Below, piece by piece: positions 7,577 to 17,080 of a stretch of 17,080 bases of DNA; the stretch's first letter is position 1; each line of letters starts with the position of its first letter. Under the pieces are notes generated by a model. That model worked only from the letters and a program-made list of their open reading frames with translations, had not been told where the DNA came from and made no database searches. The position numbers were made by a program, and so were the translations under genes. The stretch is from Bacteroides sp. (GTDB lineage Bacteria > Bacteroidota > Bacteroidia > Bacteroidales > Bacteroidaceae), in the NCBI GenBank assembly GCA_019412865.1, contig DXOJ01000740.1, positions 1 to 17,080 of the forward strand, given 5' to 3'.

Positions 7577-9061
7577 TTATTCGACTTTACCTTTTCCTGC
7601 CGTAAAGTTTATATGGACTTTCTGACCGGCTGTTACATTACATTCGTAGCCAAGTTCGCTTAGATTATCCGATACGATTTTATTTTCACGGTAAACAATA
7701 GTACCACCGCCTCCATTTGCCAGATCAAGGGTAAATTCGCTCTTCCACCAACCTCCGGCATCTACAGCAGTAGTACAGATGCGTGCCATGCCTGCAACAG
7801 TTGCTGCCGGTGATATGAAGTCGCTTGTTCTATCGATCGGAATCGTGAACAAGGTCGTTCCATCGCAATTCCACGAATTGTTAATCACGCCTCCCAACAG
7901 GTAAACTTCCGGCAAACGGAATGAAATTGTTTTTCCTTCTGCAGTTACTGTGACAACTACCAGATACCATCCGGATTTACCAATGCTAATATTGTCAGTT
8001 CCGGAAAGAGTTAATCCGGCAAATTCTATTGTTTCCGGAGATAAGAAATCTTCGTTGTAGCCGAAGCCACCTTCCCAATTTCTAGCCGGAGCAAATTTGA
8101 TTTGATCTCCCGCTGTGTAATATTGTATACTCCAGAACATTCCGGGAGTTTGTGTCACAGGAACCATTTCAGGAGCTACTGCCCAATCCCATCCTGCACT
8201 GTACGGAGATCCATTGATGTACATGTGTTCAGGCAAATCCTCCTTGATTGTGTATGTATAATCTTCTACATTAATCGTAATTTTCATTTTCTTTCCGCCG
8301 GTGCAGGTGAGATTATCCGGGTCGGTTCCTTCTTTATCCCTGAAAGCCAATAATCCCGGATCCGGATCTTCTATTACTTTGGAAGCACCCAAGGCTCTTT
8401 GCCAGGCATCCGGAGCTTCTATCGCACTTCCCGGGACAATCTTGAAATCAAACTTCTCTTCCGGCTCGACGACTACCGAAAAGAGATACTGATTATCTTG
8501 GTCTGCTTCGAACTTCGTAGCTGTCGCTTTGTCCATCTGCCAGCCGTTTAGCCCACCTACCATATAATACTCCGTATCTACAGCCGGAGTTGCAACAGGT
8601 GTGAACACTGATTTCATTTCCGGATAATCAGTCAGTGAAGTTGCTTCACCATTGGTTGTCGTGACCATCGGTGTGAGTTTTAAGGTGACTTCGCGCTCTA
8701 CTGATTTTTGCGACTTATACAAACTTGCCACTTTCTGGTCAAGTTCAGTCAGCCTGACTTTTACGCCCCCGTTTTTTACTCTAGACGGTAGATTTAATGT
8801 CTGTCCTTCAGCAACTAATTCTATATTACAAGCTGTGAGTGAGAAGTTTTCTGCAATCGAAGATACAGAGGCGATCACCACAGAATCGCCCGGCTGTTCT
8901 TCGAGCTTCATACTGGTAACAGGAGTTATATCTACCATTGCGGTTATAGCTTCTTCCTGAGGATTGGACTGGGGATCAGCCCAGTCCTTAAAATCTTCAT
9001 CGCAAGCGGTGAAAGCTGCCGAAGCAAGCAACAGACACGCCATATATGATAATCTTTTCAT
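7577..9061 (-). CDS. susF: SusF-like surface starch-binding lipoprotein
   Basis: The 494-residue product starts at ATG 9061; an in-frame TTG three codons upstream (9070) is unlikely. Residues 1-19 are a lipoprotein signal with Cys20 in FTAC, followed by the acidic DEDFKD stretch expected for surface export. An N-terminal SusE/SusF Ig-like domain covers about 30-152. Three starch-binding modules follow: about 160-272 (EYYMVGGLNGWQ), 278-383 (HMYINGSPYSAGWDW) and 384-494 (EVYLLGGVINNSWNCDG, then WWKSEFTL and YRENKIVSDNLSELGYE). Length and module count match B. thetaiotaomicron SusF (485 residues, three modules, from memory). It has no catalytic residues; its role is to hold starch at the outer surface near SusG, SusC and SusD. 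The last two modules are clearly related to those of the adjacent SusE. It starts 25 nt after the susE stop, with the leader motif at 9073-9084. Confidence 0.9.
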   Translation of the reverse strand: MKRLSYMACLLLASAAFTACDEDFKDWADPQSNPQEEAITAMVDITPVTSMKLEEQPGDSVVIASVSSIAENFSLTACNIELVAEGQTLNLPSRVKNGGVKVRLTELDQKVASLYKSQKSVEREVTLKLTPMVTTTNGEATSLTDYPEMKSVFTPVATPAVDTEYYMVGGLNGWQMDKATATKFEADQDNQYLFSVVVEPEEKFDFKIVPGSAIEAPDAWQRALGASKVIEDPDPGLLAFRDKEGTDPDNLTCTGGKKMKITINVEDYTYTIKEDLPEHMYINGSPYSAGWDWAVAPEMVPVTQTPGMFWSIQYYTAGDQIKFAPARNWEGGFGYNEDFLSPETIEFAGLTLSGTDNISIGKSGWYLVVVTVTAEGKTISFRLPEVYLLGGVINNSWNCDGTTLFTIPIDRTSDFISPAATVAGMARICTTAVDAGGWWKSEFTLDLANGGGGTIVYRENKIVSDNLSELGYECNVTAGQKVHINFTAGKGKVE

Positions 9062-9072
9062 GATATTCAATT

Positions 9073-9084
9073 ATTAAAGTTAAC
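9073..9084 (-). promoter_or_regulatory. Leader motif before susF, shared with susC
   Basis: Read on the minus strand this is GTTAACTTTAAT, ending 11 nt before the susF ATG. The identical 12-mer occurs at the same distance before the susC ATG (14994-15005) and not before susD, susE or susG. A translation-initiation role is an inference, since Bacteroides often lacks a strong Shine-Dalgarno sequence. Confidence 0.4.
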
Positions 9085-9086
9085 GA

Positions 9087-10259
9087 TTATTGAGTAACGG
9101 AACCGGTCATCTGAACAAAGTTCAGATTTATTTTCTGCCCTGCCTTAACGTTTATCGCATATTCAGGACCTATTTCCGACCAACTGTCAATCACACTTTT
9201 GTTTTCACGGAACACGATCTTTCCATTAGGAATAGCGAACTCCGTACGCCACCAGTCTTCTCCCGGAACTTTGACGGACATACGCAATTCTCCGCCTCCG
9301 GTGCATAACGGTGAAACAAAGTCTGCATCTGCCGTTGTTGGTGCCTGGAATTTACCTTTATCGCCAAATGTCCAATCTCCTATAGCATTGCCTATCAGAT
9401 AAACTTCGCCCGGAGCAATATCCAGCGTAAAGGCATAATCAGTCCCTTTGATGCTTACAGACATGATCACTGTATACCAGCCTGTGACATTAACGCTGAT
9501 ATTTTGTCCGCCAAATCCATCATCCGATCCGGTGAATGCATCCGAGGCTATTGTCAGACGTGGATCGTTGAATCCGATGTATTCTCCTTCTTTAGTACCG
9601 AACTTGAACATATCAGTGCCTCCGAAATAGAATAAACCGAAGAACTTGGACATTCCGTTTACTGCTGCCAAAGGCACCCAGTTGCTCCAATTACTACCTG
9701 CCATCGAGCCATTGATAAATATACTGGAAGGTAATTCGAGAGGCGGTACAGCTTTATATCCCAATACTTTGGGAAGTTCAATTACATTCGAAAAAGCGAT
9801 GCCACGACCACTATTGGTCAGTTCCGCTTTCAGGCGTACATAAACGGGTATGGGAGTGGTCGGAAATTCTTCATCGGAGGATGCACTCCACAAGTCTCCC
9901 AGTGCCAATGCAAATTCTAAAGCTTTTACTTCCATTTTGGCAGAAGAATGGGTAGTCCCCAAAGTTGTATAATTAGCTTCCGTATTTGTCTCTGCATGAG
10001 CGTCAACGAAATTTTCTTCCAGTGAAATTTGTACTGAATAAGTGGTTGCCATCGGAATCCCGTAATCCGGTTGTGTACAGGTTAATTCCAATGATTCGGA
10101 GTTTTTAAGGTCGTACACGTTGTTGGAAGCAAAAGCTGGCACATTCAGTACGAACGTATCCGGTTCGTTCAACACAGGGTTGCTGTCACGGTCTGCTTCA
10201 CAGGCGGACAGAGCTAGTAGCCCCATTGTCAATGTAAATAGTTTATATAGGTTTTTCAT
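9087..10259 (-). CDS. susE: SusE-like surface starch-binding lipoprotein
   Basis: The 390-residue product has a lipoprotein signal at 1-19 with Cys20 in LSAC, followed by EADRDSNP. The N-terminal Ig-like domain is at about 30-165 (TFVLNVPAFASNNVYDL, TYSVQISLEENF), typical of the SusE N-terminal family. Two starch-binding modules follow, at about 175-280 (SIFINGSMAGSNWSNW, GWYTVIMSV) and 281-390 (GEVYLIGNAIGDWTFGD, DWWRTEF, VFRENKSVIDSWSEIGPEY). The length fits B. thetaiotaomicron SusE (about 387 residues, from memory). SusE has no enzymatic role; in the known system it binds starch on the cell surface and influences the size of imported maltooligosaccharides. The start ATG at 10259 lies 35 nt after the susD stop and the stop lies 25 nt before susF, so it is part of one transcript. 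Confidence 0.9.
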   Translation of the reverse strand: MKNLYKLFTLTMGLLALSACEADRDSNPVLNEPDTFVLNVPAFASNNVYDLKNSESLELTCTQPDYGIPMATTYSVQISLEENFVDAHAETNTEANYTTLGTTHSSAKMEVKALEFALALGDLWSASSDEEFPTTPIPVYVRLKAELTNSGRGIAFSNVIELPKVLGYKAVPPLELPSSIFINGSMAGSNWSNWVPLAAVNGMSKFFGLFYFGGTDMFKFGTKEGEYIGFNDPRLTIASDAFTGSDDGFGGQNISVNVTGWYTVIMSVSIKGTDYAFTLDIAPGEVYLIGNAIGDWTFGDKGKFQAPTTADADFVSPLCTGGGELRMSVKVPGEDWWRTEFAIPNGKIVFRENKSVIDSWSEIGPEYAINVKAGQKINLNFVQMTGSVTQ

Positions 10260-10294
10260 TGTTTTCAGTCTTTAAAACGTGAATAAAGGTTCTA

Positions 10295-11905
10295 TCAATA
10301 TCCCGGATTCTGAGTCATATTTGTATTCGTCAGCGTTTCTGTTTTCGGTATCGGATAGAGATTATAGATCGAACTCACACCGTTTCCTTCAAAGGAACCG
10401 CCTTTCCAATCCCAGAGATAGGTGCTTGAGGTGAAGTAGCCATAACGGATCAAATCTGTGCGTCTGAATCCTTCCAGATACAATTCGCGGGCACGTTCAT
10501 CCAGAATATAATCTAATGTCAGGTTATTGGCAGAGGGTATTTCTGTTGCTTTGGCACGGTCTCTGAGGGCTTTGATATCCAACCAGGCATTTTGTTGTGC
10601 ATTTGCGCCGCCTGCTCTCAAATAGGCTTCCGCGCGAATCAGATAAGCTTCGGCCAAACGGAAGAACGGAATGTCCGTATCGGGAATTTTAGCATCGTGA
10701 GCAGGTTGTCCGTCCGAGCGCAGATTACTCCATTTCATAAATGAAAGTCCGTCGGTGAATTTACCTACACTTTCCAGTTCGGCTTTGCGACCGGTTGTAT
10801 AGAACAAGGCGCGTTCATCTTTTGCAGCAGCCTGCACATCTCTCACATTCTGCCATTTATTATCGGTATATTCGGTGAAAGGAATATCCTCACTGTTTGC
10901 GAAGAACTTGTCAACCAGTGCTTTGCGTGTACGGATACATTCCCAGGGGTCATTTGTCCCGCGATTCGGCATGTCGCTCTTTTGCGTTGCAGCAATCAGG
11001 AAGTAACTTCCTCCGTAACTCTTCGCTTGTACACCATCCTGACGGATAGAAAGGATGATTTCTTTTTTAGCATCAGGATTTTCATCATTGTCTGCCATAA
11101 AAAGTTGTTCGTAATTTCCACACAATCCGTATCCATTGGAGGGATCGAGCACTTTGCCGGCATAGGTGATAGCATCATTCCAACGCGGTTGTCCGGTGTA
11201 TACTTCGGCATTGAGATACAAACGGGCACGCAGCAACCAGCAAGCAGCTTTGTCGGCACGTCCGAAAGGAGCTTGACGCGGTTCGCTCATATCATTTTCG
11301 ATGCTTTCCAGTTCGCTTTCAATATAAGCGAACAGTTCGGAGGCCGTCTTTTGAGGAGGATTCTCTTTGGAGAAGTGTTCGGTGAAAGGAGCTTTTCCGA
11401 AGGTATCCATCAGATAATAGTAAAACAAGGAACGGAGAAAACGGGCTTCGGCACGTTGCTGAACGGAGGTAGCATCCTCTTTTCCGGCGATCTGATCCAG
11501 GAAGAAATTGCAGAGTGTGATATTATATGCTAAACGATTATATAATATTTCTGTCTGCTGATGAGAGGAGTTCCAACGCATATAGGTTAGTTCGGGAATA
11601 CCGGCATTTTCTTGCCAGGTCCATATCATCTCATCAGTGCCATATTCATTGTTAGTGAAAAGAGCGCGATAGAAACAGGATTGACCTTCGTCCTTTACTG
11701 CGATATCCGGATCTTCGCTCAATTTTTGTCCGGTAAGTCCCAGTGAAGCGTATAGTTTGGTAAAGTACATATCTTGGTCGAAGGTGGCAGTCATCTGAGG
11801 ATCGATTGGAGATATATCCAGGTCATTGATACAGGAGGTCATTCCGGTGGTCAGGCTAAGGAACAACGCTGCTGAAACTATTGATTTTATATATTTGAAC
11901 TTCAT
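10295..11905 (-). CDS. susD: SusD, starch-binding outer-membrane lipoprotein
   Basis: The 536-residue product has a lipoprotein signal with Cys25 in GMTSC, followed by INDLDISPIDPQ, nearly the same as I recall for B. thetaiotaomicron SusD. Tetratricopeptide-type helices typical of SusD/RagB run through about 120-250. The C-terminal region shows the family signatures FFRLAEAYLIRAEAYLRAGG (about 414-433), LDERARELYLEGFRRTDLIR (about 468-487) and YNLYPIPKTE. By motif alignment from memory, W97, N100 and W321 correspond to residues of the starch-binding arc (W98, N101, W320). SusD sits as a lid on SusC and captures maltooligosaccharides for import. It starts at ATG 11905, 29 nt after the susC stop, consistent with tight co-expression of the pair. 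Confidence 0.95.
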   Translation of the reverse strand: MKFKYIKSIVSAALFLSLTTGMTSCINDLDISPIDPQMTATFDQDMYFTKLYASLGLTGQKLSEDPDIAVKDEGQSCFYRALFTNNEYGTDEMIWTWQENAGIPELTYMRWNSSHQQTEILYNRLAYNITLCNFFLDQIAGKEDATSVQQRAEARFLRSLFYYYLMDTFGKAPFTEHFSKENPPQKTASELFAYIESELESIENDMSEPRQAPFGRADKAACWLLRARLYLNAEVYTGQPRWNDAITYAGKVLDPSNGYGLCGNYEQLFMADNDENPDAKKEIILSIRQDGVQAKSYGGSYFLIAATQKSDMPNRGTNDPWECIRTRKALVDKFFANSEDIPFTEYTDNKWQNVRDVQAAAKDERALFYTTGRKAELESVGKFTDGLSFMKWSNLRSDGQPAHDAKIPDTDIPFFRLAEAYLIRAEAYLRAGGANAQQNAWLDIKALRDRAKATEIPSANNLTLDYILDERARELYLEGFRRTDLIRYGYFTSSTYLWDWKGGSFEGNGVSSIYNLYPIPKTETLTNTNMTQNPGY

Positions 11906-11934
11906 AATAGTCTACTTTTTAATAAATTACAATC

Positions 11935-14900
11935 TTAGAACTGAAGACTTAGCCCGAACAGGATAGTGATCGGATGAGGATAAATGTTCCTGTCAATACC
12001 TGCTACTCCGGCATCATTTCCTGAACTGATAACCGATTCAGGATCGAGTCCTGTGTACTTGGTGATAACAAACGGATTCTGTACAGTACCGTAAATACGA
12101 CCGTTGATACCTTTATAAGCCTGTGACTTCAGTAAATTTTTGAAGCTATAACCTACTGTTATATTATCACAACGCAAGAATGAAGCATTCTCAACGAAAC
12201 GATCGGACAGATAATAGTCTCCCTTTCCTTCAAATCCCAGATTCACGGCAGCTGTCGGGCGATTGGAATAGTAGCCATGATTAAAGATTCCTCCCTTGCC
12301 GACACTGGATTTACTGGCCAGTACGTCATTGTACACATAGTTATTCAGGCTGGCACGGAGGGCAAAGCTTAAATCCCAATTTTTATAAGTGAATTTGGAA
12401 GTCAGTCCCATCAATACGTCAGCGGCAGGTTTTTTATAGATATATTTGTCCGAAGCGTTGATGACACCATCTCCGTTACGGTCTACGAACATGTTTTCAA
12501 TCGGTTTTCCATCCTTATCATACACTTGTTGGTAAACGAAGAATGAGTTCATCGGATAACCTACTTTCTGTACCTGGCAGGTTGCGCCGCTAATACCAGT
12601 AGATACACCTCCGGTTTCTACATAGTAATTAGAATCATCTCCTCCGGTCAGTTTAGTGATTTCATTTTTGTTCCAAGTGATGTTATATCCCAAGTCCCAG
12701 ACAAAATCTTTGGTTACAATAGGTTTGGCATTGATGGTGAATTCAAGCCCCGTATTTTTTAATGAACCGATGTTGCTGATCAGTTGGGTATTAAAGTTAG
12801 TCCCCGCCGCAATCTTTACGGTATTGATTAAATCGTCGGTTTTCCGGTAATAGTAATCCATCGAGCCGGAGATACGTCCGTTCAGGAAAGCAAAGTCGAA
12901 ACCTGCGTTATAAGTCGTTGTCTCTTCCCATTTCAGGTCTTCGTTATAAGCTTTAGGACGCATAGTGCCATAATAGGTATCCCCGAAAGGATAATAACCT
13001 CCGGCTGCGTTGACGCGGTACAGTGCCATATAAGGGAAATCATAATCGTCGCCTAAGTTCTGCTGACCCGTGATACCCCATCCGAGGCGGAGTTTCAGAT
13101 CTGACAATACTTCTACGTTTTTCAGGAAATTTTCTTCTTTCAGTTTCCATCCCAAAGCAACAGAAGGGAAGCTACTCCAACGGTTGTCTTTAGAGAAACG
13201 GGAAGAACCGTCCTGGCGGAAAGTGGCTGTCAGCAAATAACGGCTAAGTAATGTATAATTTACGCGGGCAAAATAAGAAACTAATGTACTGTGATGTCCC
13301 CAGGCTGTTTGTGAGCGCAGATTCGGATTGTAGGCTTCGCCTGTTAACGGATTTGTTCCTTGTCCGACTTTATATCCGGTATAGTGGAAATGTTGCTCTT
13401 CACCACCCAGCATTACGTCGACATAATGATCCCCGATTTCTTTGGAATATTGTGCATAGGCATTCACCGACAGGTTATATTTGTAGCCGTAGTCAGTCCC
13501 GTTCCAACCATAGTAATAAGAGCCCGGGGCATAAGGTGAATTTACATTCTTTTCCTTACCTTCCGAGTAGTCACCGCCTACGTTAGCATGGATATGCAGG
13601 TCAGGGAGGAAGTGGAATTTATAGTCTACTTCTACATTGCTGATAAAACTGGTGTTTCTGGAAGTATGTTTCTTTAGTTTCAGTAGGGAAACAGGGTTGG
13701 CGGTTGAATTACTTTCCAGTGTAAGCGGCCATTCCGGATCGTTATATGAACTACCGTCACTGGTCGGTTGGTAGAATCCACCGAAGTTTTTGTACATGTC
13801 CGAAGAGTCATATACAGGTTGGGTCGGGTCCATGGTCAAAGCTGCGCCGATAGCCCCGTCGTCAGCATAACGTTGGTTGGCCCACATCATTTTAGCATTG
13901 ATATTGAACTTCAGGTGATCTTTAAAGAAAGAGGGTGCCAGATTGACGGAGGCGGTATAACGCTCGAAATTAGATGTCATCAGGATCCCATTCTGATTGG
14001 TGTAACCGAAAGAAACACGATAAGGCATATTTTTCAAACCACCGCTTACAGTCACGTTATGGTCTGTACTAACGGCTGTCTGGAAAATTTCTTTCTGCCA
14101 GTCAGTGTTTGCTTCACCGAAGGGGCTTGGAGCATTTCCTTCACCATAAAGTTTGGATACGTATCCTTTGAATTCATTGGCATCCATTACGTCTATTGTC
14201 TTTTGCAGTATACCGGCGGAAACGTTACCTTCATAGTTCACCTGTGGTTTGCTGCCTGCTTTCCCTTTCTTTGTAGTGATGATAATCACACCATTAGAAG
14301 CACGTGAACCATAGATGGCGGTGGCCGAAGCATCTTTCAAAACAGTGAAAGTTTCGATGTCATTCGGGTTTACCATTGCCAAAGGATTAGTCAAACCTTG
14401 CACACCGCTATTATCCATTGCCAGTCCGTCGATAACGATCAACGGATCGTTTTTGGCGTTCAATGATGAACCACCGCGAATACGAATCGTAGCTCCTCCA
14501 CCCGGAGTACCGCTGGAAATTACATTCACACCGGCTATTTTACCTGTTATCATATCCTGTGCGCTGGTGGTTACTCCTTTGCTGATTTTATCCGGCTTGA
14601 TGGCAGTAACTGATCCCGTCAAGTCGTTTTTCTTTACTGTTCCGTAACCTACAACGACTACGGCGTCCAATACTTGAGAGTCATCTTCCAGTGTGACCAT
14701 TACCGAAGGAGCTGCTTTAATTTCTGCTGCTTTGTAACCGACGAATGTAATGGACAGAATAGAATTTTGAGGAACATTCAATGTGAAGTTACCGTCAAAG
14801 TCAGTGATGGTACCCGTTGTGGTACCCTTGGCAATGACATTGGCGCCAATCACGGGTTCGCCCATAGCATCTTTCACATGTCCTTTGACTGTGATTTGCT

Positions 14901-14982
14901 GTGCATAAGCGCCCAGTGATAAAAACATCCCTATTAACAAGGGGAGAATCGTTTGAACAATTCTAAATTTAACTTGCTTCAT
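11935..14982 (-). CDS. susC: SusC, TonB-dependent maltooligosaccharide transporter
   Basis: The 1015-residue product has a signal peptide at 1-27 (ending AYA|QQ). A carboxypeptidase-regulatory-like (CNA-B fold) domain spans about 29-100 (GHVKDAMGEPVIGANVI, DGNFTLNV), a hallmark of SusC-type transporters. The TonB-box region DAVVVVGYG is at 106-114. The plug domain follows (about 115-240), with LKDASATAIYGSRASNGVII near 215-234, the SusC/RagA signature. The remainder is a 22-strand barrel ending in aromatic Phe (LFGLSLQF), as expected for BAM-dependent insertion. It imports starch oligosaccharides across the outer membrane using TonB energy, with SusD as lid. The gene lies 105 nt downstream of susB; the leader motif at 14994-15005 precedes its start. 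No invertible-promoter repeats are visible. Confidence 0.96.
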   Translation of the reverse strand: MKQVKFRIVQTILPLLIGMFLSLGAYAQQITVKGHVKDAMGEPVIGANVIAKGTTTGTITDFDGNFTLNVPQNSILSITFVGYKAAEIKAAPSVMVTLEDDSQVLDAVVVVGYGTVKKNDLTGSVTAIKPDKISKGVTTSAQDMITGKIAGVNVISSGTPGGGATIRIRGGSSLNAKNDPLIVIDGLAMDNSGVQGLTNPLAMVNPNDIETFTVLKDASATAIYGSRASNGVIIITTKKGKAGSKPQVNYEGNVSAGILQKTIDVMDANEFKGYVSKLYGEGNAPSPFGEANTDWQKEIFQTAVSTDHNVTVSGGLKNMPYRVSFGYTNQNGILMTSNFERYTASVNLAPSFFKDHLKFNINAKMMWANQRYADDGAIGAALTMDPTQPVYDSSDMYKNFGGFYQPTSDGSSYNDPEWPLTLESNSTANPVSLLKLKKHTSRNTSFISNVEVDYKFHFLPDLHIHANVGGDYSEGKEKNVNSPYAPGSYYYGWNGTDYGYKYNLSVNAYAQYSKEIGDHYVDVMLGGEEQHFHYTGYKVGQGTNPLTGEAYNPNLRSQTAWGHHSTLVSYFARVNYTLLSRYLLTATFRQDGSSRFSKDNRWSSFPSVALGWKLKEENFLKNVEVLSDLKLRLGWGITGQQNLGDDYDFPYMALYRVNAAGGYYPFGDTYYGTMRPKAYNEDLKWEETTTYNAGFDFAFLNGRISGSMDYYYRKTDDLINTVKIAAGTNFNTQLISNIGSLKNTGLEFTINAKPIVTKDFVWDLGYNITWNKNEITKLTGGDDSNYYVETGGVSTGISGATCQVQKVGYPMNSFFVYQQVYDKDGKPIENMFVDRNGDGVINASDKYIYKKPAADVLMGLTSKFTYKNWDLSFALRASLNNYVYNDVLASKSSVGKGGIFNHGYYSNRPTAAVNLGFEGKGDYYLSDRFVENASFLRCDNITVGYSFKNLLKSQAYKGINGRIYGTVQNPFVITKYTGLDPESVISSGNDAGVAGIDRNIYPHPITILFGLSLQF

Positions 14983-14993
14983 GCATTTAAAAA

Positions 14994-15005
14994 ATTAAAG
15001 TTAAC
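14994..15005 (-). promoter_or_regulatory. Leader motif before susC, shared with susF
   Basis: GTTAACTTTAAT on the minus strand ends 11 nt upstream of the susC ATG, the same motif and spacing as before susF (9073-9084). The 105-nt susB-susC gap is otherwise very AT-rich, and I see no convincing TAnnTTTG element in it. Confidence 0.4.
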
Positions 15006-15072
15006 AATATAGTAATATTATTTCTCTCTCTTAAAAGTTTCTTTAAAAATACCTATTGAAAACACTTTTTTT

Positions 15073-17080
<2,008 letters not shown>

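Noticed and set aside
9062..9070. TTG start three codons upstream of the susF ATG
   Set aside because: A rare start codon with an ATG directly following; the ATG also keeps the 11-nt spacing of the leader motif as in susC.
10982..11533. 183-codon plus-strand open frame opposite susD
   Set aside because: Antisense to a clear SusD; no signal, domain or start context supports it.

Overview
The window reads as chromosomal DNA of a gut Bacteroides. The reasons are a starch utilization (Sus) operon in the order susB-C-D-E-F-G on the minus strand, a TonB-dependent SusC/SusD pair, lipoproteins with acidic residues after the lipid cysteine, and TAnnTTTG promoter elements. From memory, the susB product is very close to Bacteroides thetaiotaomicron SusB. 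The susG-position amylase instead looks like the type I recall from B. ovatus, so B. ovatus or a near relative is a reasonable guess that cannot be proven here.

Left part (plus strand). Bases 1-854 hold the 3' end of a GLUG-repeat surface protein. It is followed by a hairpin and a promoter-like element. A secreted family 2 glycoside hydrolase (1020-3659) ends in an unusual charged helical tail and a clean intrinsic terminator. Next come a small MIP18/SufT-type Fe-S assembly protein (3826-4137) with its own TAnnTTTG element, and an LpxH-type UDP-2,3-diacylglucosamine hydrolase (4210-4974) for lipid A synthesis. A hairpin at 5028-5076 separates this block from the convergent sus operon.

Right part (minus strand, read from 17080 down to 5140). 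The genes are susB (GH97 alpha-glucosidase, 5' end outside the window), susC (outer-membrane transporter), susD (starch-binding lid lipoprotein), susE and susF (multi-module starch-binding lipoproteins) and a surface GH13 alpha-amylase in the susG position. Together they bind starch at the cell surface, cut it, import the maltooligosaccharides through SusC/SusD and release glucose in the periplasm. The regulator susR and the periplasmic susA would be expected just beyond the right edge but are not visible.

Points worth attention: a perfect 17-bp hairpin in the 160-nt gap between susF and susG; an amylase with two N-terminal modules instead of the classic SusG layout; a co-linear two-module block shared by SusE and SusF; a 12-nt motif placed exactly 11 nt before both the susC and susF start codons; and the helical tail of the GH2 enzyme. 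No RNA genes, insertion sequences or CRISPR arrays were seen. I see no wholly undescribed system here.
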